Shown here in pieces: positions 11,947 to 42,872 of a stretch of DNA of 64,000 nucleotides. The notes beneath the pieces are model-generated. The model did no database searches. It was not told the origin of the DNA and saw nothing but the letters and a program-made list of their open reading frames with translations. The position numbers and the translations under genes are program-made. This DNA is from Chrysaora quinquecirrha (taxonomy: Eukaryota; Cnidaria; Scyphozoa; Semaeostomeae; Pelagiidae), in contig JACTAT010000149.1 of the NCBI GenBank assembly GCA_014526335.1, positions 589,614 to 653,613 on the forward strand, read 5' to 3'. Each line of letters starts with the position of its first letter. The stretch's first letter is position 1.

Positions 11947-30403
<18,457 letters not shown>

Positions 30404-33340
30404 TACCTAAATAATATTTAATTCATTTTTCTTATTTTCATTTTCATTTGTTTTTTAATTTGCAATTCTAATATATTTTCAATGCAATCTTTATTTGTAA
30501 ATTTTTTAAATTTATAGCTGTTATATTTCTATAAAGAAATGAGTAGATGCAAAATGCATGGTATGGTAGATACCAGAGAATGAAATTTCCTAAACGAAGT
30601 TGCTGGAAATTTGATGTTTTTTTGTTATTTTGTTAGCCAGAACCTAAACTAGTTTTGGGTTCCTGGTTTGAAGTCTGGCTTTGAATTTTGAAAATGATTT
30701 GACCATGTATCGCTACTTGGCACGTTAAAGCGAAAAAATAAGGCAAATGTGCACAAAAAGCAGTCGTTGCTTCAAGGGGCACCGACCCCATCTTCATTAG
30801 AGGCAAACTCCATTTCGGTCTTTCACAAGCACCCAATTAGCGCCGAAATAAGGGCTTTTACCGTGCAAAGTGACTGGGGTGGGGGTGAAACTTTTCTCTC
30901 CAATTGGTCTGAACCCTTATAAAATCGTTAACTTTGAATGCTTATAAAATTTATAATACAAGCGCGAAGATAGTAACACTTCGCATCTAAACTTAATTTT
31001 GACTGCTTTTTCCACAAGTGGCATACCACAATTGGTAGTTACTCGGCGATTTCATTGAAATGGGATGAGAGCCTTGGGCTGTATGCCTTGATTTTGACTG
31101 CTTTAGTATTGGTATCGAAAAAACTCAATTTCGAAAAGATGTATAGGCCTTTTAAGCCAGTTTCATGATAAACTGCCTGTTGTAATTCGAATGATACATG
31201 TTATACTGAACACAAATGTCTACTGATATTCCAGTGATATATGCCATGTGGATATCATTGGATAAATGCGCCACAGCATGGCAAACCTCAATATAATATT
31301 TCTATGTAGGTTATGCCCAGTTCACAGTGATTTGTCCCGTCTCAAGCTGGACCAGAAATACGAGTTTGGCTGATAAATTAGGAAACTCCAAATTTCACTT
31401 CCAGAAAGTTTGGTTTTGCAGGTTTTGCTAAAATGATGTTTGGCATACACCTCACCGTTTCATAGGAGTATAGCTAGGGTTTAGTTGTTCTTAAGACTAT
31501 TAGGCTTATTATACATAGTAGTTTTCTCTCATAGATAGGTCGCTCAAAGCTACAACTCCTCAACTTCCTTAATGATAACGTGGACAGAATTTGAATGCAG
31601 ATTGTGAATGTTATTGATGGATTTTCATTTAGGACTAAGTTTAGTGATAGCATTAATGTTGATATCAGGGTTAGGGAACGGATTAGGGCCAGGGCTACGG
31701 TGTGTATTAAATACCCTGACGTCATGATCTAGTCCAGCTAACTCATTTTGTCAGGAGCTTGATTAAGCATTGGTATGCGAGCCCCACACGGTAGCGTCAC
31801 AGCCATCGCCCAGGTCTTAAATCTACTTGTGCGTTCCTAAATACAACATCTCAGCTTGACTTGTCGAGTTTGCGTTAGTCCTAGGTTGAGGATAGCTTTC
31901 TGGTTAGTGTTAGGAGTAGCGTTAGGGTTGTTATTAGAGTTAGGTAAGGGTCATGGTTGGCGTGAGTATTTGGTGCTGTGGCGAACTCGTGGTGTCAGGA
32001 GCTTGATTATGTTGGAGTTCGGGCCCAGAATGCGGTTGCGTCACAGCAAGCCTCTAGCTCTCGTTAGTTCATCTAACTACTTCTATGGTCTTGGCGACTG
32101 GCATTCAATGCTGGCGCTCGAAATTCACCATTTCACCTTTCATCTATTATGGTTAGCGTTTAGGCCTGGCTAAACTAAGAGACATGTCGCGCGCGACATT
32201 ATGGTGTCCCCTCGGTGTCTCCCAGTTTGGCTATCTTGAAAACTTTGTAGCGTGCGACAAATTTGTAGCAAGAGACAGGCTTATGTTTCTGGGAGACAGC
32301 AGAAACATTTCTTGACTCCGCGACATGCAAATGACTCGGGAGACATGTTGCTCGCTTGTTTAGCTACCCTGGGAGATACACCGAATACACAATTGCGCGC
32401 GACAAGTCTCTCAGTTCAGCTATAGCTTTAGGATTGGTGTTAAGATTACGTTACCGTGAACGAATGAATGAAATGATAGTTTTGACGTTACGACTAGAAA
32501 AAAGAGAACGTTATGTCAATGCCGTTGTATTTTGCTTTGAAACGTTGAAGTGCCGTTTAGTCGGTAGCTTTGCTGGGTTAGCAAGAGATGTAATTTACGG
32601 CTTAAAAACCAGTTAGGTATTGAATGTGGATTCAGAATGAATGAATGTGTTAATAAGCGTTAAACCAGCATCTTTTTTCAATAGCAACCTCAATACCACA
32701 GAAATGGTTAGCCAGATGGCCTTAAACGAGAAAATAAATTATTCTGGGATACTCAAGATTGTTTTACTATTGATACGAAAGCTTTGGGGATCTATTTGGA
32801 TTATTTTCAGATTCACGGGTCTTTGGATCCTATAGGGAATGCGTTTTGAACTAATGCTTTGGTCAACCTTGTAATCTTCGTATAGATAACCTGAAATCCC
32901 AGTCAAAAGCGTGTGAGGTAACTTGTTGGCAGCGCCCCCCCTTCCAATGCCATAAGGGGAGGGGGGAGTTCCGGATATTATGTCTGTAGGCTTATTGTCT
33001 TAATAAGTTTGGCCATAATTTTAGCTTGCTTTATCAGATCTCGGTTAATTTTTCATACGAATGGTGTAGCTACACTGTCAGGCTATGCATGCCTTCAACT
33101 ACTGGTGAGGCAGAGAAGGGTGCTGTTGCGCAAGAAATTTTACTGATTGTCTCTCAGTTGGTTGTGGATATTTTTGTCGTAAGAATGTATTTGGGACTAA
33201 CCTTTATCTAGATCTTCCTTCCAGGAACCGGTAAACTAACTCAATGTAGCTCTGGCTGGGGCCAGGCAGTTCACGTCCTGGGACTGCCTATTATATTCAG
33301 AACCGAAGGAAGTTCGAATCAAAGCTAGGGTATTCTTGCT
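30404..33340. other. Intergenic region with degraded repeats
   Basis: No gene recognised. It holds a chimeric SINE fragment at 31009-31090 and degenerate TTAGGG/TTAGTG runs at about 31620-31700 and 31885-31955. A MITE copy at 32163-32425 is listed separately. Open frames at 31856-32616 cross repeats and have no family signature. Confidence 0.5.
32163..32425. mobile_element. MITE, second copy of the GGCTAAACTA family
   Basis: Starts GGCCTGGCTAAACTAAGAGA and ends GCGCGCGACAAGTCTCTCAG followed by TTCAGC. It matches 16659-16925 along most of its length, including GTGTCTCCCAGTTT and GCAAATGACT. Confidence 0.78.
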
Positions 33341-33354
33341 GTTAGCAGTTGACG

Positions 33355-33720
33355 GTGTTTGAGATTTGGGAGGGAGTTTTTGTGGTGATCAGAATTAAGG
33401 GAATTAGAGAGTTCTTTGAGTTTTCAAGGTTTTGAGTTATCGATGGAGTTTTCTATAGCGATCAGAATCAAGGGAAGTAAACAGCTGTTTGAGTCAAGAA
33501 GGTTTTGAGTTATCGAAGGAGTTTTCAATGTTCATCAGAATCAAGGGAAGTAGACAGTTGTTTAAGTTAACAAGGTTTTGAGTTATGGATGGAATTTCCA
33601 TGGTGGCCAGAATCAAGGGAAGTAGACTGCTGTTTAAGTTAACGAAGTTTTGAGTTATCTGGAAGCTATCTGTATTGGCAAAAGTCGAACGAAGTAGACA
33701 GTTACTCGACTTATTCAAGC
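33355..33720. repeat. Tandem repeat, about five units of roughly 73 bp
   Basis: Units read GAGTTATCGATGGAGTTTTC, then GATCAGAATCAAGGGAAGTA and AACAGCTGTTTGAGT. Copies begin near 33362 (degraded), 33431, 33505, 33579 and 33651. Divergence increases towards both edges. Confidence 0.8.
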
Positions 33721-33804
33721 TAATTTTGCTGGCATACGGAGTGGATCAGGAGCCACGCCTACTAGAGTACTGGCACCTTGAAAACTTCAATCTTTAAACC
33801 CTGA

Positions 33805-34025
33805 CGGACAGCAAAGCTATTGGAGGATAAGCTCACTGTGCACACTGCAAGTCAGCCAAAAACTTGTTAAAACCACGTGATTGATCGCATAGCTTTGATT
33901 GGAGGAACGTCTCCTTGCGCACTGCAAGTCAGACGAAGAACTCCAATTGTTGAAATTGAAACCACGTGATTGATAGCACAGCTTTGATTGGTGGAAAGTC
34001 TCCCTGCGCATTGCAAGTCAGGCGA
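33805..34025 (+). promoter_or_regulatory. Tandem upstream repeats with E-box and inverted CCAAT, 5' of DSL gene 1
   Basis: About 87-bp units, two full and one partial, lie directly upstream of the first DSL gene's ATG (34150). Each full unit carries CCACGTGATTGAT (E-box CACGTG at 33874-33879 and 33963-33968), CTTTGATTGG (inverted CCAAT at 33897-33902 and 33986-33991) and TGCGCACTGCAAGTCAG. Repeated binding-site-like motifs at this distance suggest a promoter or proximal enhancer. Binding is inferred, not shown. Confidence 0.5.
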
Positions 34026-34149
34026 CAGCCACATGCTTTAAGTAGATTCATTCAATGAAAATGAAAGGTCAGAGATGATCAAACAGAACGCTGAAATACT
34101 TTGCAAAACTCAAGAATTCAGTTTTTAAATTTGGTACTTAATTGACAAA

Positions 34150-37100
34150 ATGGCTCTGAGACATGGATTCGTGTTCCTGGTTTATTTATTTGCAACATTA
34201 AAGGTAAATCGTATTCATATTATTACAAATTATATTATTCATTCAAATTTATTTCTGTTCTTCTAAACAGGAGTAGTTTCCTTAATATCATTCGTACAAG
34301 TTTTGTAGTCCTTAAATTTTGAAAGAATACCTTGAGTGTGCTGTATATCCGACAATGTCAATTAAGAAACTTTCTGTACTGGGGGGCCAATTTTTTTACT
34401 TTCTTGTGAAAAACAAGTATAGACTATAAGTCTATAAGATTTCACTTATAAAGCCTGAAAACCGTTTCAGGTACTTTTTTCTGCGATAGGAACCTCTAAA
34501 ACCCCAATAACAGGCTAACAACCTCCTAACGACAAAAGCCCAAAATTAACACCAGAAAAGGAGTCCCTACGATAGAGCTGGATATCATTTGAAAAATATT
34601 GCCTAGTTCCTTTGTATATATTTTGTGCTCTGGGATTATTTTCTGATATATCTCTGTGTGTTCTTATTCACACGCCACGCTTTTCCGTTTACGAATGGTC
34701 TTTTCAAATCTTTCACTACAGGCCTTGTCTAAATCCAAAGCTTATGGTTTCTTATTCCAGATTAATTGATCATATTGACCCAGCATGAAGGAGCGTCGTC
34801 GTAACTTGTGGTATCATGGCCTGTTTACTGAGTTATGATAGAGAGACTGTATGGTCGCGCGATAGGCGATTTCTACAGTAGCGCCGGAACTATAGCGCAT
34901 TTAACCCAAATTCGCGTCTCTAACTGTTCTGTTGTAAATTTGAAAGATGTAATAGCCCTAGAAATTAGGATACAGTGGGGCGGGGGAGTTGTTTCACATT
35001 CAGTGGCGTAAGCCACCAGGCGCTGGGCGGTATCCCCAACTATCCTACCAGCATTTGGCTTTGCCGTTGCCTTTCTCTCCTCGGAAAACGGCTCCAGGAA
35101 AAGTGCTCTGTGGTATTTTTAACACGAAGACCACAAACTGCCGGTGAAAATTAATTTGAAATGAACTTTCCTATCAAGTTCAAAAGATGGCGCAATAGCG
35201 GATGACCTATCTCGGGACAAAGATATTTAACGTTTCTCCCCCTAATCCCCCATCTGGGGTTCACCTTTATCGCGATTTCCACGAATGGCCCTTTTTTGTG
35301 CCCTCTACTATTAGGTGCGCTTCTAGTGGCTTTCTTAGTTTCTTGTGAGGTTATGATCTCTTGCCAACCGTTTTTTTGGATTAATTTCACGAAAGTTTGA
35401 TCTCCTATGACATATGAATTGTCAAATGTGACTGACCAACTCAGCTGCAGGCTGAGTGCTCAATACATTTTGAAAAGCTCTTTGGTTTTGTTGATGCAAG
35501 ATAACCGAGAAAAAACCATTCACAGAAGATAATGTTTCAGTGCGATTGGGAAATATAGAAAGCCTGTCAATGTCACATACACCTTTTTTAATAAGCAACT
35601 GGACTTTTGGTCCAGCCCCTCAAAGTTGCTTAAAATATCTAGTATTTCAGCCCTCACAGAATGATTGGGTACCCCTTAAAAACTCTTATTTTGGCTCTTT
35701 TCTTGCTTTCCAATGTAATTGACAAGTTTGCAACGATGTATTGTACAAGGAAAGCTTTCTTAACCAACAAGTTTAGCACAATTTCAGCCCTAGTTCCTTA
35801 TTGACCCGTTTCTTATTAAATAAAAAAGTTTAGTCTTGGTTACGAGACCGTGTGCCATTTGCTAGCAGATTTGCATTAAAAAAAGTTCGTTTCGGCTTCC
35901 GCGGGCATGTTGAATTTCCAGCCTCTATGAGGGGGTTAAAAGGGTAGAGAGCGCATTAGAGAAGGGGGCTTGTTTAAAAACCCAGTATCAGATATCGGAA
36001 ATTTTTGCTATTGCATTGCACTATATGAACTTATAAGAGAGGGGGCATAAAATGAGCTTTTGTGGTAGTTCGACTATTCTTGCCCCTGGGCTTTCTGTTA
36101 TAAATTTCGACCAAGCCCAACTAGACTCTATACACTTGAGTTTTTTCGCCTTGAGAATCAGTCTTTTAACTTCACCTTTCAATCGCGTTTCTTTTATCTT
36201 TAGATAGCTCAATGTGGAGGTCGATTATCACTAAAGTTTATCAGCTTCGAAAACCCTGGACATCGTTTAAATAATGGCCGATGCTGCGATAATATGGGAC
36301 TCTGTATTGGTAATTGTGATGTTTTCCTTCGTCTTTGCATGGGATGGCGTAGTCATGGATTATGCTCTCTTCTGAATATCGAAACAGCTACTCTTGGCGA
36401 TGATTCATTCACGTTTGGCCCGTCTCTAGGCAATGGTCATTCGAATCCCATTGTATATAAATTCAGTCAATGGACGGTAAGAACTCAGTTTTATTATCTT
36501 GATTTAGCTTGAGTGTGTCTTGCTTTCTTTGCCTACTTAACAATGGTCTACTTCACACTACTCTATTTCAGTTAGCTTAACTTTACTTTCCTTGACTTTA
36601 TCTTACGTCACTTTACTTTAATTTAATTTACTTAACCTTGTCTTCCCTTACTGTGCTTACCTTAACTTAATTTACCTCACTTTTTGTTGCGCCGTCGTGC
36701 TACGTTACGTCTCTTAACTTTACTTTACCAAACTTAAATTTACTTCATTTTCCACCCTCCTTTTTCTTTTCTTCATTCAGCTTTACTTAACCCTCATTTT
36801 TCTTTACTTTACTTTGCTTAACTTAACTTTACTTAACTTTACTTAACTTTACTTAACTTTACTTTACTTTTCTTCACTTTGCTTAACTTAACTTAACTTT
36901 ACTTGACTTGACTTTACTTTTCTTCACTTTGCTTAACTTTACTTAACTTTACTTAACTTTACTTTACTTTTCTTCACTTTGCTTAACTTAACTTTACTTA
37001 ACTTTGCTTAACTTTACTTTACTTTTCTTCACTTTGCTTTACTTAACTTAACTTTACTTGACTTGACTTGACTTTTCTTCACTTTGCTTAACTTAACTTA

Positions 37101-40100
37101 ACTTGACTTGACTTGACTTGACTTTTCTTCACTTTGCTTAACTTAACTTAACTTTAGTTGACTTGACTTTACTTTTCTTTACTTTGCTTAACTTAACTTT
37201 ACTTAAATTTACTTAGCTTTACTTTACTTTTCTTCACTTTGCTTAACTTAACTTTACTTGACTTTACTTGACTTTACTTAACTTGACTTTTCTTTACTTA
37301 ACTATTTGCTTTTCGTATGCTTTTCTATTTTTTCATTTCTTTACTTTATTTACTCTACTTTTCTTTCTTTACTTTACTGTGCTTTTCTTTTCTTTACTTT
37401 ACTTTACCTTTCTTTGCTTTACTTTACTTTTCTCTTCTCTTATCTTTAATTTACTTTGCGTTACTTCAGTTTGACTGTTAAAAAGCGTGATAAGTTTAAG
37501 CACTTTTTTTTCGTTTCCAGGAGCCATTTAGATTACGAGTAACATCCCTTGATGACGACGGAGGGAGTATCGTAGGTCGTGGTGCAGATTTAATCAGTAC
37601 TAACGACTTTGACATTACGCGTGCTCCAGAAATTAATGCTGACTCAGCAGTTACTCAATCTAAAACTCTTCGTGGTTACCGCTCTGTTTTAAAACTTAAT
37701 TACAAGTGAGTAATTTTTTCTTGCAATTTCAGATCCTTAATCGTTTTTCAAAATTTGTATATGCTGATTTTTTTTCACTTCTTTTCAGGATTTATTGTGA
37801 CGCGGGCTACTTCAAGCCTTCATGTAACGAGTATTGTGAGACGACCGATGATAGCAGTGGTCATTACACATGTGACTTCGACAACAGCAGGAGAATCTGC
37901 ATGAAAAATTGGTATGGACCCTCGTGTACACATTTTTGCAGAGCTCAAAACTGCAATGTATCTGGGCACTATATATGCAGCACTAATGGCACTAAGATAT
38001 GCCTGCCTAGGTGGTATGGAGTTGTATGCAACAGATATTGCATTGCAAGGGACAATGCAACTGGGCATTATACGTGCAATAGTGAAGGCGATAAAATTTG
38101 CATGACGAACTGGTATGGGAAAGATTGCACGAAATATTGCGACATTAAAGTTACAGAGCATTTTAAATGCTTGGACAGTGGAAGGAAAGTGTGTAGAGAT
38201 GACTGGTTTGGAACGAATTGTACTCGGTACTGTAAACCGGTTCATGGACCAGAAGCAAATTACACTTGTTCCGAAAATGGAACAAAAATTTGTGGAGCGA
38301 ATTGGTTTGCAACAAACTGTACTCGGTATTGTAAACCGGTTGGTGGGCCTAAAGAAAATTACTTGTGCTCAAAGAATGGGACAAAAATTTGCAGTGAAAA
38401 TTGGTATGGCGAAAACTGCAACGTTTATTGCATTGTAAATGCCTCTACAAACTTTTCCTGTGATTCCTCTGGAAGAAAGATTTGCTATGCTGGCTGGTAT
38501 GGTATTAACTGCTCTGATTATACAGGATGCGTAGAGAATACCTCCGTCCAGAGCAGGTATTTCTGTGATAATTCAACTGGAAAGATGGTTTGCAAAGATG
38601 GCTGGACGGGGGATCAGTGTCAAATGAGGAATGGTAAGTTTTCATTGGTTGGTTTTAATTCATTGCTATTGTATTCATTGGCGCAAGCGAAAACGGTCAA
38701 AACATTTAATTTCACAAGCAAATTTAAGATGCTTGGGAAACGATGTTTGATCGTTTGGGCAGGGCCTAAACCTTTCAAGCGTAGCGTTTTCGGAGTTGTT
38801 GAATTGATCAAACGCACATCTAAGCTACTGTCGTCAGAATTTGTTCAGCCAAACGCACCCTGCACGATTTGTTTATTTTGAGTGATTGGCCAAGTGGCAT
38901 AGTCGGTGTCCGTTAGACAATTGAAGTTAAGCTTGATCATCTGAAGTCAGTATCTTGATGGGTAACTTTCTGGATGGATAACTAAACAACTCACTTCCCC
39001 GCCGTCTTTCGGAAGGGACGCTAAAGTTGGGTTCCCATGCCTGCATGCAAAGTCGGCCTTAATAAGCTGAAAAAGCTAGAAATAACAGCCTACTCAAATG
39101 AAGTTACAACAAATTTTCGTTTTTTCTGATTCTCCATATTCAGATGATAAAACCTGCTAAGAGCGTCAAATTCCTTCAAAATCGTCTTCCCTTTTGTTTT
39201 ACTCTTCTGTCTTATGTTTTGCGTTCAACTGATGTTTTAAAAATTGTTTTGCAGATTCATCTCAGACTAGCATCAACACAAGTCTAATCAAGCCAAGCAC
39301 TTCAAAACAAATTATTGAAGTGCTTTCCACTACGTCAGGCCTAAATCAAGAGGTTGTCGCATCTACCCGTACAACAACTCTGTCAGCTCCAATATCCACA
39401 CATATCATACCAAACACCAAAAAACACACTAAAACTTCTTCCGATTTACCTAAAGGACAACGCAATACCATTATAGCATCAGAGGATAGATCAAGCGTTG
39501 TCAGGCAACTTGGCTCTGTAACCATGATAGCAGCTATGGTTTCCACTAAAATGACGTCGAGGCTTTTCAAAGATGGAGTTCAAAGCGCTATTTCAGGTGG
39601 TAGCCAAGGAACTGTTAGCTCGCGTTTACATATACTGGAAAAGTCGTTAACAGCAACTTTAGTTGCCACAAAAATTCACAGACCAGCACAAAAGACTGTT
39701 TCTTCGCATACGATTTCAGAAAAACGGTCGAAATTTGTTTCATTCGCTTCCAAGATTCACAGGCACAATACATCAATTCCTGAAAACACAGAAAGAAAAG
39801 AAACTTCCAAACTTCGGATAATGGCTTACATTAGTGGACCGTTCCTACTCTGCCTGGCACTTCTGTTTACCATAGTTGGCATCAAAAAACTCCTTATGTA
39901 AGTTTCATTCGACCGTTTTTATTAAACGCTGAGGGGGTTAATTCAAAATTTTAATAATAACCAGGCGATCGTTAAATGGAGCAAATTTTAATGGACCAGC
40001 TTGTGGGATACAGCGGATTGACCAATGAATTAGTCATTCTGATTGGTATTCAACTAAACTCAAAACCAATACTACTGGTATTGTGTTTATTTCTAATACA

Positions 40101-40467
40101 GCTTCACTTTTCTGATTAGTGCGCTCCTATCCGTATTGGAGTTTTTCGGTATATTGTGCTTTTGTCAATTGTTTTGTTCTGTCTCTGACGTTTATGCTCT
40201 GAGGAGTGTCGGACGCCGTATTGCCGATGTATTCATTTGTGGAAATTAATTAAGATTCGTAGATTAATCTTTCAACTTCGTGCTGTCCTTTATTTTAGGA
40301 GAAGGTCAACAAAAGTGAAACAGATAAAATTGGAACCAGAATTATCGAGGCCTTTGATGATCGGTTCTTTACAAAGCACTAGAATACAGAGTGAAGAGTT
40401 CAACTTGTCGGCCATTATTGAAGAGCCTCGGCCTCAAGACAGCCTTTTGGGTTATCGAGACGTTTGA
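34150..40467 (+). CDS. EGF-less Notch-ligand-like membrane protein with eight tandem DSL modules
   Basis: Exons 34150-34203, 36204-36476, 37521-37705, 37789-38633, 39255-39897 and 40299-40467. They sum to 2169 nt, in frame, 722 residues. Exon 1 is a signal peptide (MALRHGFVFLVYLFATLK). Exon 2 is an MNNL domain (CGGRLSLKFISFENPGH, CCDNMGLC, GDDSFTFGPS). Exon 3 completes the C2-like fold (FRLRVTSLDDDGG). Exon 4 encodes eight consecutive DSL-like Cys modules (see 37789-38633). Exon 5 is a Ser/Thr-rich stalk ending in a transmembrane helix (GPFLLCLALLFTIVGI). Exon 6 is a cytoplasmic tail of about 55 residues ending LLGYRDV. DSL proteins such as Delta and Jagged bind Notch through MNNL/C2 and DSL. 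Here no EGF repeats follow, and the DSL count is far above the usual one. A polyadenylation signal follows at 40784. Confidence 0.88.
36500..37460. repeat. (ACTTT)/(ACTTA) pentanucleotide array in an intron
   Basis: Nearly 1 kb of ACTTTACTTAACTTTACTT-type repeat with higher-order blocks (TTTTCTTCACTTTGCTTAAC recurs every 60-80 bp). It fills the intron between the MNNL exon and the C2-like exon of DSL gene 1. Pyrimidine-rich on the coding strand. Confidence 0.92.
37789..38633 (+). other. Single exon of eight tandem DSL-like modules
   Basis: Modules of about 30-45 residues end in similar W-x-G/A-x-x-C motifs: WYGPSC, WYGVVC, WYGKDC, WFGTNC, WFATNC, WYGENC, WYGINC and WTGDQC. Most contain GHYTC, NYTC or a variant, followed by NGTKIC or SGRKIC. 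The first is the most canonical (CDAGYFKPSC...DDSSGHYTC). Units 5 and 6 are nearly identical (NCTRYCKPV), pointing to recent unequal crossing-over; unit 8 is the most diverged. All eight lie in one exon with no internal introns. Confidence 0.9.
38886..39113 (+). mobile_element. 5S rRNA-derived SINE (SINE3-like)
   Basis: Contains GAAGTTAAGC and ATCTTGATGGGTAAC, spaced like the Pol III internal control elements of 5S rRNA genes (AAGTTAAGC; CTTGGATGGGTGACC). The non-5S body reads CGCCGTCTTTCGGAAGGGAC and continues to GCCTACT and an A-rich tail. A second, better copy is at 61555-61798. Intronic, in DSL gene 1. Confidence 0.75.
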
Positions 40468-40783
40468 GTCATAAGGCAAGTGTGCGTTTCAATACAACCC
40501 TGACCAATATGAGGTCCAGTGTTCAATTTTATGTTTTCCCACAGAGAATCCCTGCTAAAAAAGTTGCGAAGCAGCGCAACCTTTTTGCTGTCCAAGGTTA
40601 TTGAAAGATATAACGGTAGAGGACAGGACCATAAAAGTTGTCATTGCAAAGAAAGTTTATAGTCAATTATTTGTAAAAAAAATTATCCTGTAAAGCTGGC
40701 CGAGAAATTATTAAATAGTAATCAAAATCATTTGATAAATAAGCAAAATTCATTTGTAAATAGTGTAAATAAGTTGTTTTTAT

Positions 40784-40789
40784 AATAAA
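40784..40789 (+). terminator. Polyadenylation signal AATAAA, DSL gene 1
   Basis: AATAAA about 317 bp after the stop codon at 40467, within AT-rich sequence. It is the first canonical hexamer clearly downstream of the gene, so it is a likely 3' processing signal. Confidence 0.5.
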
Positions 40790-41045
40790 GATTTATCCAT
40801 TCCGTTGTAAATCAATTATAAATCACTTCAATTGAGAAATTACTTGGAAAACAACATCAGGACAATTAATATGACTGAAGAAGTGGAAAAATTTATTGTT
40901 CCTGGCCTAGGCCTTCGGTTCCAGTTCTTGGATTCTTGGGCACATAAATGTTCGTTTGAGAAGGTAAGCTGGAAATTTGAGCTTGAGAAAAACCTGCCAA
41001 TTTGAGGGTATGAAGGTTTGAATTTGAAATATAGAGGAATGGACC

Positions 41046-41494
41046 TTTTTAAAGAGGTCTGGGTCGGCGGGACATTTTCTGGAAGATGGCGGACATAAGG
41101 GAATCCTCTTCGCGTGTAACGGCCAAAATTGCGGTCGCTTTTGGAGACGTAGCAAAGCAACTTTGCCTTCAAATTTGCAGCTAATGGGTGACAAATAGTG
41201 AATAGGAATCTGGGACAATAAATATTGAAAATATCTGTAGAAAATCAGGTAACAAGTTGCAAGTAACTCACAAAAAGGGAAATACTTGGGTCAGTTCCTC
41301 ATTGAGCCAAGCTGGGACTTGAATCCTTTCTCTCGCTTTAACTCAAATAAAACGTGAATTTGAAGCAAACTTTGTTGCAATAGCTCTTCTGAAATGACCA
41401 CAGTAAAGATCGTTGCACGCGGAGAGGATTCCCTTACTTAAGATGTCCGCCATCTTCCAGAAAAATGTTGCACCCACCCAGACCTCTTTAAAAA
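41046..41494. mobile_element. MITE with AAAGAGGTCTGGGT ends, copy 1
   Basis: Long inverted ends: left AAAGAGGTCTGGGTCGGCGG, then TTTCTGGAAGATGGCGGACA; right is the complement (TGTCCGCCATCTTCCAGAAA, then ACCCAGACCTCTTT). The subterminal AGGGAATCCTCT also pairs. No open frame with a family signature. Two more copies are in this window. Confidence 0.82.
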
Positions 41495-42420
41495 TTTGTT
41501 TCGTGTATCATTCATATTTCTATTATTAGAAGAGGAAAATAGAAAAAGATAGGGTGGCCAGTCAGTTTTAACAAAGTTTGAATTTCAATATAGTATAGGC
41601 AGAAACACCGCGGCGCAAGACACAAAAGACAACTACGCTTTTTTAGTTGCTAATATTTCGCCCTGCCAAGCAAGTCTTCTTCAGAGTGTGTCTGCCTATA
41701 CTATATTTCTTCAACTGTTCGCCGCAAGAAGCTCTCTAGCTGAAAGCAAGCAGTAAGCTAAGTGGTCTTTTCTTCTTTCTTCTGTTATTTTGAATTTCAA
41801 GCCTTGTGACACCAAAGATACACCGCGTGGTTTTTTTCTAGGCTAGGCCAGTCTACCTCAAACCATTCCAGAGACAATTTTAAAACTTGATTTCTCCTCA
41901 CAAGATTTGAGAAAAATTATCAGGTAGGTGAATATTGTAGTTTCCGTATTTCCAATTAATGTTTTCATATAACGCTGTCATTCTGCTTGAAAACGCAAAA
42001 TTTATAGGTCGCAACTCTACCAGTACAGAGATTCCGTGTCCTAAGCGCTGGCCTAAACCAGACCAAAACTTCCCATAACACTAGCCTAGAACGCTAACAT
42101 TTTCGTTAACCCAAACTCTTCTCCGGACGCTTAAGCTGATAGAAACCCTAGCGACTAGCGTTGACCCAACAGCGTTAACCCAACTAACGACCCCATTCAT
42201 AGTGCTGAATGTAACACTGACATCGACCGTAACGGTAAGACAAATCTATCAAACATTGCCTGTCAAACTTTTGAGATTGCTTTACAAGCCATGTTTAACC
42301 GTTTGCTCACGTCACAAACAATTGTTTTTGACAACCGGAATTCTCTGGGTACTTAATGCTTTTAGGAACTTTCAAAACATATTTGTTTGTCACAAGAAAA
42401 ACTAGTTGACAAGCACTAGA

Positions 42421-42872
42421 CTTTATCAAAGAGGCTGGGTCGGGCGCGAAATTTTTCTGGAAAATGGTAGACATTTCCAGTAAGGGAATCCTCTCCGTGT
42501 GCAACGACTGGAATTACGGTCGCTTTAGGAGAGTTAGTTCAGCAAATTTTGCTCCAAACTCTCAAATAATGGAAGAAAAAGAGGGTAAATGAATCTGCAA
42601 CAATAAATGTTGCAAATAAGTGCAGAAATTCAGGAAACAAGATACAAGCAACTCACAAACAGGAAAATACTTCATTAAATGCCTCCTTGAGCAGATATGG
42701 TGGGATTTGAAGCTTCTCTTTCACTTTTATTCGAATCAAACGTGAATTTGAAGTAAAAGTTGATCACCAACATCTTCTGACCGTTGTTGCTTGCGGAGAG
42801 GATTCCCTTACTTGAAATGTCTACCATTTTTCAGAAAATGTTGCACCCGACCCAGGCCTCTATAAAAAGGTC
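42421..42872. mobile_element. MITE with GAGGTCTGGGT-type ends, copy 2
   Basis: Starts CTTTATCAAAGAGGCTGGGT and ends CACCCGACCCAGGCCTCTAT. It shares AAGGGAATCCTCTCCG and the complementary CGGAGAGGATTCCCTTACTT with the other copies. It is inserted next to a GCAATGTTTGACAA-type element (about 42245-42420). Confidence 0.78.

Noticed and set aside
31856..32616. Two open frames of about 86-105 residues
   Set aside because: They cross degenerate TTAGG-like DNA and a MITE and have no family signature or splice sites.
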